The notes beneath the pieces are model-generated. The model was not told the DNA's origin. It did no database searches and was given only the letters and a program-made list of their open reading frames with translations. A stretch of DNA of 64,000 nucleotides from Stenotrophomonas sp. ESTM1D_MKCIP4_1 (GTDB taxonomy: Bacteria; Pseudomonadota; Gammaproteobacteria; Xanthomonadales; Xanthomonadaceae): NCBI RefSeq assembly GCF_003086895.1, contig NZ_CP026004.1:1524731-1588730 (forward strand), written 5' to 3'. The position numbers and the translations under genes were made by a program. Within the stretch, counting starts at the first letter, position 1, and the number at the start of each line of letters is the position of its first letter. Shown one piece after another: positions 54,553 to 62,224 of the stretch.

Positions 54553-55046
54553 GCGCGGTTCTCCGGTGCTGTGCAGGCCACGCGGTGCATCGGAAAATCC
54601 ATCGCCTGCCGTGGATTGTCGCGTGCGATCTCGATGCGCGCGTGCAGGTGCTGGCCATCGACGCGACGGTAGCGGATGCGCTGCGGGAAATCGTTGTCCG
54701 GATTCTCGAACACCGCTTCATCGGCGTCGATCCGCGTGGCAGTGAAGTCAGTGGCATCGCGGCCCTGGGGCAGGGCAGTGAACACCAGCCGGCCATCGTC
54801 ATGTTGGCGCAGCGACATGAATTCAAAGCCTACCGTGCGGCCATCGCGCAGGCTGCGGCTGGTGCCGAACAACGTGCCCCCGGCCAGGCTGGACCACTGT
54901 TCGCCCGCGCCCGCCGGTTGCCCGTCCAGCTGCCAGCAGCCGGCCAGCCAGGCAAGCTGTTCGATCCGGTTGGGTGGTCCGGCATGCGTGGGGGTGGTCG
55001 TGGTCAACAACAGGGTCGCCAGGACCAGAGCGATGCGCGTGAACAT
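54549..55046 (-). CDS. DUF6265-family exported protein
   Basis: 165 residues. Signal peptide (MFTRIALVLATLLLTTTTPTHAG). The lipocalin-like DUF6265 pattern follows: IEQLAWLAGCWQLDG, GGTLFGTSRSLRDGRTVGFEF, and FENPDNDFPQRIRYRR. GGAGG at 5 nt before the ATG at 55046 decides the start; upstream in-frame ATGs are rejected. Likely a periplasmic small-molecule-binding protein, cotranscribed with the hydrolase. Confidence 0.85.
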   Translation of the reverse strand: MFTRIALVLATLLLTTTTPTHAGPPNRIEQLAWLAGCWQLDGQPAGAGEQWSSLAGGTLFGTSRSLRDGRTVGFEFMSLRQHDDGRLVFTALPQGRDATDFTATRIDADEAVFENPDNDFPQRIRYRRVDGQHLHARIEIARDNPRQAMDFPMHRVACTAPENRA

Positions 55047-55146
55047 CGGTGCCTCCATGCTTGCGGATGAACGGCCTGTATAGCGCCGCCCCCGGGCGCG
55101 GGCCAGTGCCGGCCACGATTGCGCCGGATCCGATACGATATGTCGC

Positions 55147-55158
55147 ATCAGATCTGAT
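55147..55158. promoter_or_regulatory. Perfect 12-bp palindrome in a divergent promoter region
   Basis: ATCAGATCTGAT lies between the divergent DUF6265/hydrolase pair and the AraC-type regulator, 23 bp before the regulator start. Candidate operator. Confidence 0.35.
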
Positions 55159-55180
55159 CCTCTTGATCCGGAGTCCTGTC

Positions 55181-56014
55181 ATGGTCGACCGCCTTGCCGT
55201 CCTGCTGGAACGTTTCGCCGTCAATGCCTCGGTGTTCCATGCCGGCGCACTGTGCGGCATCAACAGCCTGCAGGGCGAAGACGACGCGGGCCAGCTGCAT
55301 CTGGTGCGGCGAGGGCCGGTGCAGGTGAGCCATGGCCAGCAGACCGTGCAGGTGGATGTGCCCAGCCTGCTGCTGTACCCGCGGCCGATGCCACACCGGT
55401 TCACCACCGATCCACAGCACGGGGCCGACATGGCCTGCGCCAACCTGCATTTCGAGGGCGGGCGGCTGAATCCGATCAGCGCGGCGCTGCCGGATTTCAT
55501 CTGCCTGCCCCTGACCGACCTGTACGGCGGCAGCGCGGTGCTGGATCTGCTGTTCGAGGAAGCATTCGAGCAGCGCTGCGGACGTGCCGTGATGGTCAAC
55601 CGCCTGTTCGAGGTGGTGATGATCCAGGTGCTGCGCCAGCTGATGGAAGGGGGGCAGATGCGTGGCGGGCTGTTTGCCGGGCTCGGCCACCCCCGCCTGC
55701 GGCTGGCCCTGGTGGCCATGCATGAGGCGCCGGCGCAGGCATGGACACTGGAGGACCTTGCCGAAACGGCCGGGATGTCGCGCAGTGTGTTCGCTGCGAG
55801 CTTCCGCGAGGCCATGGGTACCACCCCGGGCCAGTATCTGCAGGGCTGGCGAGTGGGTCTGGCCCAGCAGGCCCTGCGCCAGGGGCGGCCACTGAAGCGG
55901 ATTGCCGATGAAGTGGGCTATGGCAGCGAGGCGGCGCTCTCACGTGCGTTCAAGGCGCACACCGGGCAGTCACCACGGCAGTGGCGCGAGCTGGATCGCG
56001 CCACCGCCGCCTGA
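55181..56014 (+). CDS. AraC-family transcriptional regulator (cupin_6 type)
   Basis: 277 residues. N-terminal cupin domain of the AraC/cupin_6 kind (about 1-170; VDRLAVLLERFAVNASVFHAG and LLLYPRPMPHRF). Two C-terminal HTH motifs follow: WTLEDLAETAGMSRSVFAASFREAMGTTPGQYL and PLKRIADEVGYGSEAALSRAFKAHTGQSPRQW. Such regulators often control a neighbouring oxidoreductase or efflux gene; here the divergent hydrolase pair is the nearest candidate target. Confidence 0.92.
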   Translation: MVDRLAVLLERFAVNASVFHAGALCGINSLQGEDDAGQLHLVRRGPVQVSHGQQTVQVDVPSLLLYPRPMPHRFTTDPQHGADMACANLHFEGGRLNPISAALPDFICLPLTDLYGGSAVLDLLFEEAFEQRCGRAVMVNRLFEVVMIQVLRQLMEGGQMRGGLFAGLGHPRLRLALVAMHEAPAQAWTLEDLAETAGMSRSVFAASFREAMGTTPGQYLQGWRVGLAQQALRQGRPLKRIADEVGYGSEAALSRAFKAHTGQSPRQWRELDRATAA

Positions 56015-56018
56015 GCGG

Positions 56019-56411
56019 TCAGGCCAGCGCCAGGCGGGCCAGTTTCATGCCGGCAAACAGCCCGGCCAGGCCAAGTGCGACTGAGCCGCCTGCATAGAGC
56101 GCCGCCAGCCCATGCTGGCCGCGCTGCAGCAGCAGGCCGATTTCCAGGGAGTAGGTCGAGAAGGTGGTGTAGCCGCCCAGAATGCCGGTGGTCAGCAGCA
56201 GTCGCAGTTGCGGCGAGGCGCCATTGCGCAGGGCAAATGCCTCCACCACCACGCCCATCAGCAGCGCGCCGCTGATGTTGATGAGGAAGGTGGACCAGGG
56301 CCATGGACTGCCGACGGTGACCCGCGCACCGATGAGGTTGCAGGCGTGGCGCAGGCATGCGCCCGCGCCGCCACCCAGGAAGACCAGGAGATAGTTGTTC
56401 AGTGCTTGCAT
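56019..56411 (-). CDS. crcB: Fluoride exporter/channel CrcB (Fluc)
   Basis: 130 residues with four membrane helices. Fluc landmarks: GGGAGACLRHACN (the Gly-rich start with Arg), the central GSPWPWSTFLINISGALLMG with the conserved Asn, and GGYTTFSTYSLE with the phenylalanine-containing TTFSTF-like box that lines the pore. Forms a dual-topology dimer that expels fluoride. A fluoride riboswitch precedes it (56497-56556), which fixes both function and regulation. The start at 56411 excludes in-frame codons that overlap the aptamer. Confidence 0.95.
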   Translation of the reverse strand: MQALNNYLLVFLGGGAGACLRHACNLIGARVTVGSPWPWSTFLINISGALLMGVVVEAFALRNGASPQLRLLLTTGILGGYTTFSTYSLEIGLLLQRGQHGLAALYAGGSVALGLAGLFAGMKLARLALA

Positions 56412-56476
56412 CGGTTGCCTCGAGTGCTGGTTCGCAGGATCGACGGCATTCGCAATGGCGGGCACGCCCTGCCATC

Positions 56477-56495
56477 GACGAACGCCGGGTTCGTC
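56477..56495 (-). promoter_or_regulatory. Hairpin in the crcB leader, possible expression platform
   Basis: GACGAAC, loop of 5 nt, GTTCGTC directly after the aptamer on the minus strand. It has no T tract, so control may be translational or use another structure. Confidence 0.4.
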
Positions 56496-56496
56496 A

Positions 56497-56556
56497 ACAA
56501 CAGGAGCCATCAGCCATCTCAGGCGGTTGTCGGGGGAGCCCCATCCCCATCGCCCA
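56497..56556 (-). promoter_or_regulatory. Fluoride riboswitch (crcB motif)
   Basis: On the minus strand the leader contains GGGCGATGGGG, then CTCCCCCGACAACCGCC, then GGCTGATGGCTCCTGTTG. These match the conserved blocks of the fluoride aptamer (GGCGATGG at the 5' side, ACCGCC in the middle and CTGATGGC-CT at the 3' side). It ends about 86 nt before the crcB ATG. Confidence 0.88.
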
Positions 56557-56594
56557 CCATGCTACCAGTGCCCGGCGATGCTGCGCAGGGCCGG

Positions 56595-57035
56595 TCAGGG
56601 CAGCGCGGTCGCCACGACGCGGGCCACTTTGTTGCGGCTGATGCCTTCGCGCAGCAGATCGTTGGCCATCAGCCCGAGCGAGGCCTGCCGGCGAAGACCG
56701 ACGTCGATCCCGCGTCGATCCAGGATGTTCGCCACCATTTCGTAGGCGGTCTCCCAGACATCCAGGTAGGCCTCGCTGGGCAGATACATGTAGGCGGTGC
56801 CACGTTCGCCCACCGCGCCCTCGACCGGGCCGAACAGAAGTTCGCGCGGGTCCATCTTCACCGCATCGGCGATGCGGAAAAGCTGTTCGGCCTTTACGTG
56901 GTTAGCTTTGACGTTGTCATTGAGCCAGTTGCTGACGGTGGCAGTGGTGCTGTCGGCGGCGCGGGCCAGATCGGCTGGGCGGGGGTGGCCAGCATCCTTC
57001 ATGGCGGCGGCGAGTCGTTGTCCAAGAGTATTCAT
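56595..57035 (-). CDS. CI-like HTH transcriptional repressor without peptidase domain
   Basis: 146 residues. N-terminal lambda-repressor-type HTH (RLAAAMKDAGHPRPADLARAADSTTATVSNWLNDN, followed by KAEQLFRIADAVKMDPRELLFG). The C-terminal half (about 80-146) is helical and is not an S24/LexA peptidase domain, so RecA-induced self-cleavage is not expected. Divergent from a Cro-like gene, as in phage immunity regions, but no other phage genes are near. Confidence 0.85.
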   Translation of the reverse strand: MNTLGQRLAAAMKDAGHPRPADLARAADSTTATVSNWLNDNVKANHVKAEQLFRIADAVKMDPRELLFGPVEGAVGERGTAYMYLPSEAYLDVWETAYEMVANILDRRGIDVGLRRQASLGLMANDLLREGISRNKVARVVATALP

Positions 57036-57039
57036 CTAT

Positions 57040-57078
57040 GCAAGCCAGCTTAACGCGTGGATTCAAAAGATTGCTTGC
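57040..57078. promoter_or_regulatory. Candidate operator pair between CI-like and Cro-like genes
   Basis: GCAAGC (57040-57045) and its reverse complement GCTTGC (57073-57078) sit in the 78-bp divergent spacer. A half-site pair for one or both regulators is plausible. Confidence 0.35.
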
Positions 57079-57113
57079 CACCAAAATAAGTCTGATGACG
57101 AAAGAGATCGAAA

Positions 57114-57323
57114 ATGGACGAAATTTGGTGCAAGCGTCACGTGCGCGCGCGGCTGGGCCTCGGGACCGACGCAGAGCTGGCAAAGCTCTTTGGAATCAGC
57201 AGATCCGCTGTCTCGCAATGGCCTCGCGACGTTCCGATCCCCCGCCTGCGGCGCTACATGCTTCAGCAGCGCTATCCCGGTCTGTTTCCTGCAGAAACGA
57301 GCGATCAAGCGAAAACCATCTGA
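57114..57323 (+). CDS. Cro/YdaS-like small DNA-binding protein
   Basis: 69 residues. An HTH (GTDAELAKLFGISRSAVSQWP) is followed by RDVPIPRLRRYMLQQRYPGLF, the Cro-type ending that contacts DNA or dimerises. It is divergent from the CI-like repressor with 78 bp between starts. Together they resemble a bistable lysis-lysogeny switch left without a phage. Confidence 0.78.
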   Translation: MDEIWCKRHVRARLGLGTDAELAKLFGISRSAVSQWPRDVPIPRLRRYMLQQRYPGLFPAETSDQAKTI

Positions 57324-57662
57324 TTTACGACTAAAAATGTCGCGCGGAACGCGGTTAAAGCATTTTGTTAAGCGCTCTTATCGAGATAGTTGAAATCAAT
57401 GGCGCAAGGCGTGGCGACGGGCCGCAGGGCGCTCGCATCGGGGGAGTGTCGGCTTTGCCACGACCGGGAGAGGGGGACGGGATTCCGGCAGGATCATGAA
57501 CGATTAATAATTTCAATCACAAAAGTCGCCTCCTGTAATTGACCTGTCGTGAAAATTATGACTAATTGGCATCAGCCGGTTGTGAAGGCCGGGAGTCTTT
57601 CAGTAGCACGCACGTGAATCGGTAGACCGTCAACGATGCAGGACAAGTCCAACGGAGGTCGT
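57324..57662 (+). other. 339-bp intergenic stretch with an AT-rich core
   Basis: No convincing gene. The part from about 57500 to 57570 is unusually AT-rich and includes TTGACC (57539-57544), 17 bp, CTAATT (57562-57567), a candidate promoter for the small gene at 57663. I see no terminator or repeat. Confidence 0.4.
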
Positions 57663-57899
57663 ATGGAATACGGCATGCATGGCTTGGCTGAACGGGTACG
57701 CCGCGAACTGGAAGCCAGTTATCACAAACACGGATGCGGTCCGGCGTTCTGGGATACCTACCAGCAGGTGCTGGATCGCTTGGTTCCGCAGGGAACCGAG
57801 CGGACCGACGTCACCAATGATCTGGCACTGATCATCGAGCAGCTCGGCATCGTCCGCCGCGCGCAGCTGGTGCCGCCGGGCGACCGTCGCCCGCGTTGA
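57663..57899 (+). CDS. Small hypothetical protein
   Basis: 78 residues beginning MEYGMHGLAERVRRELEASYHKHG, mainly helical, with no signal peptide or recognised domain. GGAGG is 4 nt before the ATG at 57663, which is chosen over an ATG 27 bp earlier. It lies after the CI/Cro pair and is convergent with the FixG-like gene. Function unknown. Confidence 0.65.
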   Translation: MEYGMHGLAERVRRELEASYHKHGCGPAFWDTYQQVLDRLVPQGTERTDVTNDLALIIEQLGIVRRAQLVPPGDRRPR

Positions 57900-57914
57900 G
57901 CCAGGCGCGCTGGA

Positions 57915-58964
57915 TCAGAACAGGCGCCAGGCCCCACAGGCAAGCAGGGCCAGCAGCAGCGATGCCAGTGCGGTGGTGCGTGGGCGCCACCAGCGACGCG
58001 CTTGCCCGGCCATGGCCTGCGGGCTGCAATAGCGCACCAGCCCTGCGCCGAAGCCGGCACGGTGCTGCTGCTGCGCGCACGCTTCAAGGCAGGCGCCGCA
58101 GGCCAGGCAGTCGGCCTGCGGCCCATGGCGGATATCCAGCTGCATCGGACAGGCCACCACGCAGGCCGCACAGTCATCGCAATCCCCCAGCCGGTCCGCG
58201 CTGAACGTAGGCATCGGCCCGGCCAGCAACGGGTGGGCGGCCCGGAACACGTAATCCTGGGCGGTCACCGGATCGAGCAGGCCACGGCCACGACCGATCA
58301 CGCCACCTTGCCCGGAAGGCCGTGCGCCACGCGGTTCGCCGCGGCGTGCGTCATAGAGCATGCGCGGGGTGTGCGGATCGGTCAGCAGCGGCTGCAGGCG
58401 CGCGAACGGGCACAGCGATCGGCACACCTGCTCGCGCAGGAAACCGGCATTGCCGTACGTGGCGGCCGCGTAGAACAGCACCCAGAACGCGGTCCAGCGG
58501 CTCCAGCCGGTTTCGGCGGTCAGGCCCAGCAGGCCATGGATGGGGCTGAACAGGCCGACGAAAGTGATGCCCGTCCATACGGCAAGCAGCAACCAGCACA
58601 GGCGGGTGGCGAACGTGGCCAGCGGCGGCGGCAGCCGTCGCTGCAGGGTGCGGGCGATGCCATCGAAGGCGCGCATCCACAGCGTCTGCGGGCAGGCGTG
58701 CCCGCACCAGACCCGGCCGGCCAGGTGGGTCAGCAGGGCCAGGCCCACGGCGAGGACCGCCAACAGGCCCAGCAGCGCGCCGACGTCATCCGGCCACAGG
58801 GTCCAGCCGAACAGATCGAAGCGGCGTGCGGAAAGATCCAGCAGCAGCGCCTGGCGGCCGTCCCAGCGCAACCATGGCAGCGCGTAGAACAGCGCCAGCA
58901 GCGTCATGCCGAGGGTGCCACGCCAGCGCCAGGGGCGCCTCGGGGAGGGCGCGGCGCAGCTCAT
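57915..58964 (-). CDS. Short FixG/CcoG/RdxA-like membrane ferredoxin
   Basis: 349 residues. N-terminal membrane part with GRQALLLDLSARRFDLFGWTLWP, the family motif GRVWCGHACPQTLWMRAFDGI (near 90), a later CRSLCPFARLQ, and two 4Fe-4S motifs CDDCAACVVACP and CLACGACLEACA (near 260-300). A C-terminal hydrophobic segment ends the protein. FixG/CcoG proteins (about 470-480 residues) reduce copper for cbb3 oxidase assembly; the usual periplasmic C-terminal domain is absent here. The start at 58964 overlaps the stop of the upstream small gene. Possibly controlled by the FNR box at 59364. Confidence 0.85.
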   Translation of the reverse strand: MSCAAPSPRRPWRWRGTLGMTLLALFYALPWLRWDGRQALLLDLSARRFDLFGWTLWPDDVGALLGLLAVLAVGLALLTHLAGRVWCGHACPQTLWMRAFDGIARTLQRRLPPPLATFATRLCWLLLAVWTGITFVGLFSPIHGLLGLTAETGWSRWTAFWVLFYAAATYGNAGFLREQVCRSLCPFARLQPLLTDPHTPRMLYDARRGEPRGARPSGQGGVIGRGRGLLDPVTAQDYVFRAAHPLLAGPMPTFSADRLGDCDDCAACVVACPMQLDIRHGPQADCLACGACLEACAQQQHRAGFGAGLVRYCSPQAMAGQARRWWRPRTTALASLLLALLACGAWRLF

Positions 58965-59248
58965 CCCAGGGGCAGCTCGTCGTCGTCGCCATCGCTGAGC
59001 GGGCGCAGCAGGTACCCGGTCACCGCACTGGACAGCAGGGTGACTGCCCAGAACATGAAGAAGCCGGCGGTGTAGCCCAGCTCGCGGCTGATCACGCTCC
59101 CGGGGAAGCTGATCGCCTGCAGGCGCAGCGGGTCGACGAAGGCGAAGAACACCACGCTGGCCAGGCCGGCGGCGATGAAGCTGGGCCAGAGGATCGCGCC
59201 CCACTGCTGGATGAGCCGCTGGCGGCGGCCGGATGAAGGTGTGTTCAT
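58961..59248 (-). CDS. Small two-helix membrane protein of the low-oxygen cluster
   Basis: 95 residues with two membrane helices (WGAILWPSFIAAGLASVVFFAFV and LGYTAGFFMFWAVTLLSSAVTGYLL) and an acidic C-terminus (LSDGDDDELPLG). No named family. Coupled to the FixG-like gene by a 4-bp overlap; its start lies about 115 bp from the centre of the FNR-type box, facing the opposite way from the hemoglobin gene. Confidence 0.8.
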   Translation of the reverse strand: MNTPSSGRRQRLIQQWGAILWPSFIAAGLASVVFFAFVDPLRLQAISFPGSVISRELGYTAGFFMFWAVTLLSSAVTGYLLRPLSDGDDDELPLG

Positions 59249-59363
59249 GCTGTTCCGGGTCGAGGAAGAAGGCGGCGCGTATACTCCGCCGTGGCTGGCG
59301 CAGCATCTGCAGGGCATGCGTCCTGCAAGCGCGTCAGCCTAGGCACGCCTGACCGTGCCGACA

Positions 59364-59377
59364 TTGATCTGGATCAA
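59364..59377. promoter_or_regulatory. Perfect FNR/Anr-type box
   Basis: TTGATCTGGATCAA matches the FNR consensus TTGAT-N4-ATCAA exactly. It is 51 bp before the truncated hemoglobin ATG and 115 bp before the divergent membrane/FixG-like operon. Confidence 0.8.
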
Positions 59378-59428
59378 CAGCGGCCGCCGCCGCCGACGGC
59401 GCACTGCCGTTTCGTACTGGGTAACCCG

Positions 59429-59869
59429 ATGAACGCATCTCCCCTGACCGAGCTTCCCGTTGCCTCGCTTGCGCTGTGCAGCGAAGAGGAAGTGACCCGC
59501 CTGGTCCATGACTTCTATGCGCGGGTCCGTGAGGAGGCGCGGCTGGGGCCGGTGTTCAACGGGCACGTGCATGACTGGCCCGCGCACCTGGCCCAGCTGG
59601 TCGATTTCTGGTCGGCGATGCTGCGCGGCACCCGGCGCTTCAGCGGTTCGCCGATGTCCAAGCACATGGCCATCGATCTCGACAAGGATCTGTTCGACCG
59701 CTGGCTGGTGCTGTTCCACATCACCACCGCCGAGTGCGGCAACCCGCCGATGCAGGCGCTGGCCGACGACGTCGCCAAGCGCATCGCCGATACCTTCTGG
59801 CGCCGCTACCAGATGCTGCGCTGGCCACAGGTAGGCCTGCCGGTACTGGGCGCCCGCCGCCAGGATTGA
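59429..59869 (+). CDS. Group III truncated hemoglobin
   Basis: 146 residues. Globin helices with LVHDFYARVREEARLGPVFN (B helix Tyr region), a WSAMLRGTRRFSGSPMSKHM segment leading to the E/F region, and the proximal His probably in FHITTAE (LVLFHITTAECG near residue 97). Such globins bind oxygen, NO or redox-active ligands at low oxygen. An FNR box precedes it, and its stop codon lies within the second FNR-type box that serves hemN. Confidence 0.88.
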   Translation: MNASPLTELPVASLALCSEEEVTRLVHDFYARVREEARLGPVFNGHVHDWPAHLAQLVDFWSAMLRGTRRFSGSPMSKHMAIDLDKDLFDRWLVLFHITTAECGNPPMQALADDVAKRIADTFWRRYQMLRWPQVGLPVLGARRQD

Positions 59870-59879
59870 TCCAGGTCAA
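59866..59879. promoter_or_regulatory. FNR/Anr-type box before hemN
   Basis: TTGATCCAGGTCAA differs from the FNR consensus at one position (GTCAA for ATCAA). It overlaps the stop of the hemoglobin gene and lies 34 bp before the hemN ATG. Confidence 0.7.
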
Positions 59880-59913
59880 GGCGGGGGCAGGGCACCAGCG
59901 CGATGCTGGCGTC

Positions 59914-61323
59914 ATGGATACGTTCTCTCCCGCCGCCGGAGGCCTGGCCTGGACTTTCGACCCCGATCTGCTGCGCCGGCATGACCGGCCGGGGCCGCGC
60001 TATACCTCCTACCCGACCGCGCCGCACTTCCACGAAGGTTTCGATGCGCCGGCCCTGCGCCGGGCGATCGCTGACAGCAACCCGCTGGCGCGTGCCCTGT
60101 CGCTGTACGTGCACGTGCCGTACTGTTCCAGCCCCTGCTTCTACTGCGGCTGCAACCGGGTGATCACCCGCGATCGCGGCCGTGGCCACAGCTACGTGGC
60201 ACGGGTGCTGGCCGAAGCTGATCTGCTGGCGCCGCAGTTCGATGACGGACGCGAGGTGATCCAGCTGCATCTGGGTGGTGGCACGCCCAATTTCCTCGAT
60301 GCCGAGGCGATGACCACGCTGGTGGAGGGGTTGCGGCGTCGTTTCAGTTTCAGTGACGCGTCACAGCGCGATTTCTCCATCGAACTGGACCCGCGTTTCA
60401 TCGATGCCGGCGATGTGGCGATGCTGGCGCGGCTGGGTTTCAATCGCGCCAGCCTGGGCGTGCAGGATTTCGATCCGCAGGTGCAGGAATCCATCAACCG
60501 CGTGCAGGGCGTGCGGCAGACGCTGGATATCCTGCGGGCCTGCCGTGACAGCGGCATGCGATCGGTCAACGTCGATCTGATCTACGGCTTGCCGGGGCAG
60601 AACCTGGAGGGCTTTGGGCGCACCCTGGAACTGGTACTGGCCCTGCGCCCGGACCGCCTGGCGGTGTACGGCTATGCGCATCTGCCGCACCTGTTCCGCG
60701 CGCAGCGGCAGATCGACGAAAGCCGGCTGCCCTCGCCGGAAGACAAGCTGGCCCTGCTCGGGCTGGCGGTGGAGCGCCTCTCGGCGGCCGGTTACCAGTA
60801 CATCGGCATGGATCACTTCGCGCTGCCTGAAGAGGATCTCTCCCGCGCGCAGCGTGCCGGCCAGCTGCACCGTAATTTCATGGGCTACACCACCCATGCC
60901 GACACCGATCTGCTGGGCCTGGGGGTCAGTGCCATCAGCCACGTCGGCGCCACCTACAGCCAGAACCCGCGCGACCTGCCGTCGTGGGAGGCCGCCGTGG
61001 ACCAGGGGCAGCTGCCGGTCTGGCGCGGCGTGGCGCTCAGTGACGACGACCAGCTGCGCGCCGAACTGATCCAGCAGCTGATGTGCCAGGGCGAAGTGGA
61101 TGGGCGCGCGCTGGCGCAGCGCCATGGGGTGCGGTTCGAGGAGTACTTCGCCCCGGATCTGCAGGCCGTTCAACGCCTGCAGCAGGATGGCCTGGCCGAG
61201 TACCGCGACGGTGTGGTGCGCAGCAGTGAGGCCGGACGACCCCTGCTGCGCCTGCTGGCGATGTGCTTTGATCCGTACCTGCGGGCCGCACACGAACAGC
61301 CGCGCTACTCGCGGGCGATCTGA
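59914..61323 (+). CDS. hemN: Oxygen-independent coproporphyrinogen III oxidase
   Basis: 469 residues. Radical-SAM enzyme with RYTSYPTAPHF at the N-terminus, the cluster motif YCSSPCFYCGC (CxxxCxxCxC, near 65-73), LHLGGGTPNFL, the HemN GVQDFDPQVQESINRVQ region, and late YLRMGMDHFA-like QYIGMDHFALPEEDL and GYTTHADTDLLGLGVSAIS. Converts coproporphyrinogen III to protoporphyrinogen IX when oxygen is scarce. The ATG at 59914 follows the FNR box; a longer reading would enter the hemoglobin gene. Confidence 0.97.
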   Translation: MDTFSPAAGGLAWTFDPDLLRRHDRPGPRYTSYPTAPHFHEGFDAPALRRAIADSNPLARALSLYVHVPYCSSPCFYCGCNRVITRDRGRGHSYVARVLAEADLLAPQFDDGREVIQLHLGGGTPNFLDAEAMTTLVEGLRRRFSFSDASQRDFSIELDPRFIDAGDVAMLARLGFNRASLGVQDFDPQVQESINRVQGVRQTLDILRACRDSGMRSVNVDLIYGLPGQNLEGFGRTLELVLALRPDRLAVYGYAHLPHLFRAQRQIDESRLPSPEDKLALLGLAVERLSAAGYQYIGMDHFALPEEDLSRAQRAGQLHRNFMGYTTHADTDLLGLGVSAISHVGATYSQNPRDLPSWEAAVDQGQLPVWRGVALSDDDQLRAELIQQLMCQGEVDGRALAQRHGVRFEEYFAPDLQAVQRLQQDGLAEYRDGVVRSSEAGRPLLRLLAMCFDPYLRAAHEQPRYSRAI

Positions 61324-61332
61324 GCGCAGCGG

Positions 61333-62001
61333 TCAGCGCGGGTCCGTGGCGTCGCGCGCGGGCCCGAATTCGCGCGCCACTTTGGCCGGGCTGCTTGCGG
61401 TGCGGAACACGGTCGGCCAGTCACCGGGCTCGCCACCGAGGCAGTCGGGCTGCAGCTGCACGGTTTCGGCCTGGAAGGCCGTGCCGTCCCAGCGCCAGCT
61501 GGCGGCATGGCCGCAATCGCCGCCGCCGCGGTAGAACGTGGTTTCGGTGAGACGCTGGCGGGCAGGGTCGTAGTGCGGCCAGCCCAGCCGTTGCAGCTCG
61601 AAGGCGGGCATGTCGTCGTCGATGGCAGGCACCCCGGCCACGACAAAGTGCAGCGCATGGGCATCAGCCACCTTGCCGCGTTCAACGACGAATGCCACGG
61701 CGCTGGCGTTGTACGCGCCGGCCATGCAGCCGATGAACACCAGCTCGCGGTGCGTGTCGAGCGCGAAGGCCTGGTCCTGCCTGCGGGCAAGTGTGTCGTC
61801 TGGGTCGCAGTGGCGCTGCACCAGGATGCCGCGGTGAAGGCGCCGCACTTCGTCAACGCGCGAAGCGATCAATGAGGGCGACAGCGTACGCGTGCTGGCG
61901 GGAGCGACTTCCAGAACCGGCAGCGGTGCGAGTGGGGCGGCGGCAGTGCTTGCGGCGGCCATGGCCATCAGCAGCGCCAACCCTGGGCGGTGACCTTGCA
62001 T
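61333..62001 (-). CDS. DUF1176-family exported protein
   Basis: 222 residues. Signal peptide ending AAASTAAAPLAP (MQGHRPGLALLMAMAAASTAAA). The core has DUF1176 features as I recall them: FIGCMAGAYNASAVAFVV, the YDPARQRLTETTFYRGGGDCGHAASWRWDG segment, and a Cys pair. Shorter than typical members (about 300-350 residues), apparently missing part of the N-terminal region. Periplasmic; function unknown. The ATG at 62001 begins the signal peptide; in-frame codons further upstream run into tRNA-Leu. Confidence 0.8.
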   Translation of the reverse strand: MQGHRPGLALLMAMAAASTAAAPLAPLPVLEVAPASTRTLSPSLIASRVDEVRRLHRGILVQRHCDPDDTLARRQDQAFALDTHRELVFIGCMAGAYNASAVAFVVERGKVADAHALHFVVAGVPAIDDDMPAFELQRLGWPHYDPARQRLTETTFYRGGGDCGHAASWRWDGTAFQAETVQLQPDCLGGEPGDWPTVFRTASSPAKVAREFGPARDATDPR

Positions 62002-62022
62002 GGATGTCGTTCCTTGACGAAG

Positions 62023-62109
62023 TGGTGCCCGGAGCCGGAATCGAACCGGCATGGGGTTACCCCCGGCGGATTTTAAGTCCGATGCGTCTACCAGTTTCGC
62101 CATCCGGGC
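62023..62109 (-). tRNA. tRNA-Leu(TAA)
   Basis: 87 nt class II tRNA on the minus strand. Acceptor GCCCGGA/TCCGGGC, anticodon loop CTTAAAA with anticodon TAA, long variable arm, encoded ACCA. TACAAT (62125-62130, minus) is a probable -10. Confidence 0.97.
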
Positions 62110-62224
62110 CTGAAGCGCGCGCCGATTGTAGCGGAATCATGGCCCCTGCCGGCGGATAACACGGCCTTTACGCAGTGGATTGCGGCGCTGGTTACAGTCC
62201 GCCCACTCTCCCAGGAATGGCGAC

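Noticed and set aside
56595..57899. A prophage
   Set aside because: Only the CI/Cro-like pair and one small gene are present; there is no integrase, att repeat, replication or structural gene.
57915..59306. A longer 463-residue version of the FixG-like protein
   Set aside because: The extra N-terminal residues are out-of-frame shadow of the small membrane gene at 58961-59248, and the ATG at 58964 overlaps that gene's stop in the usual coupled way.
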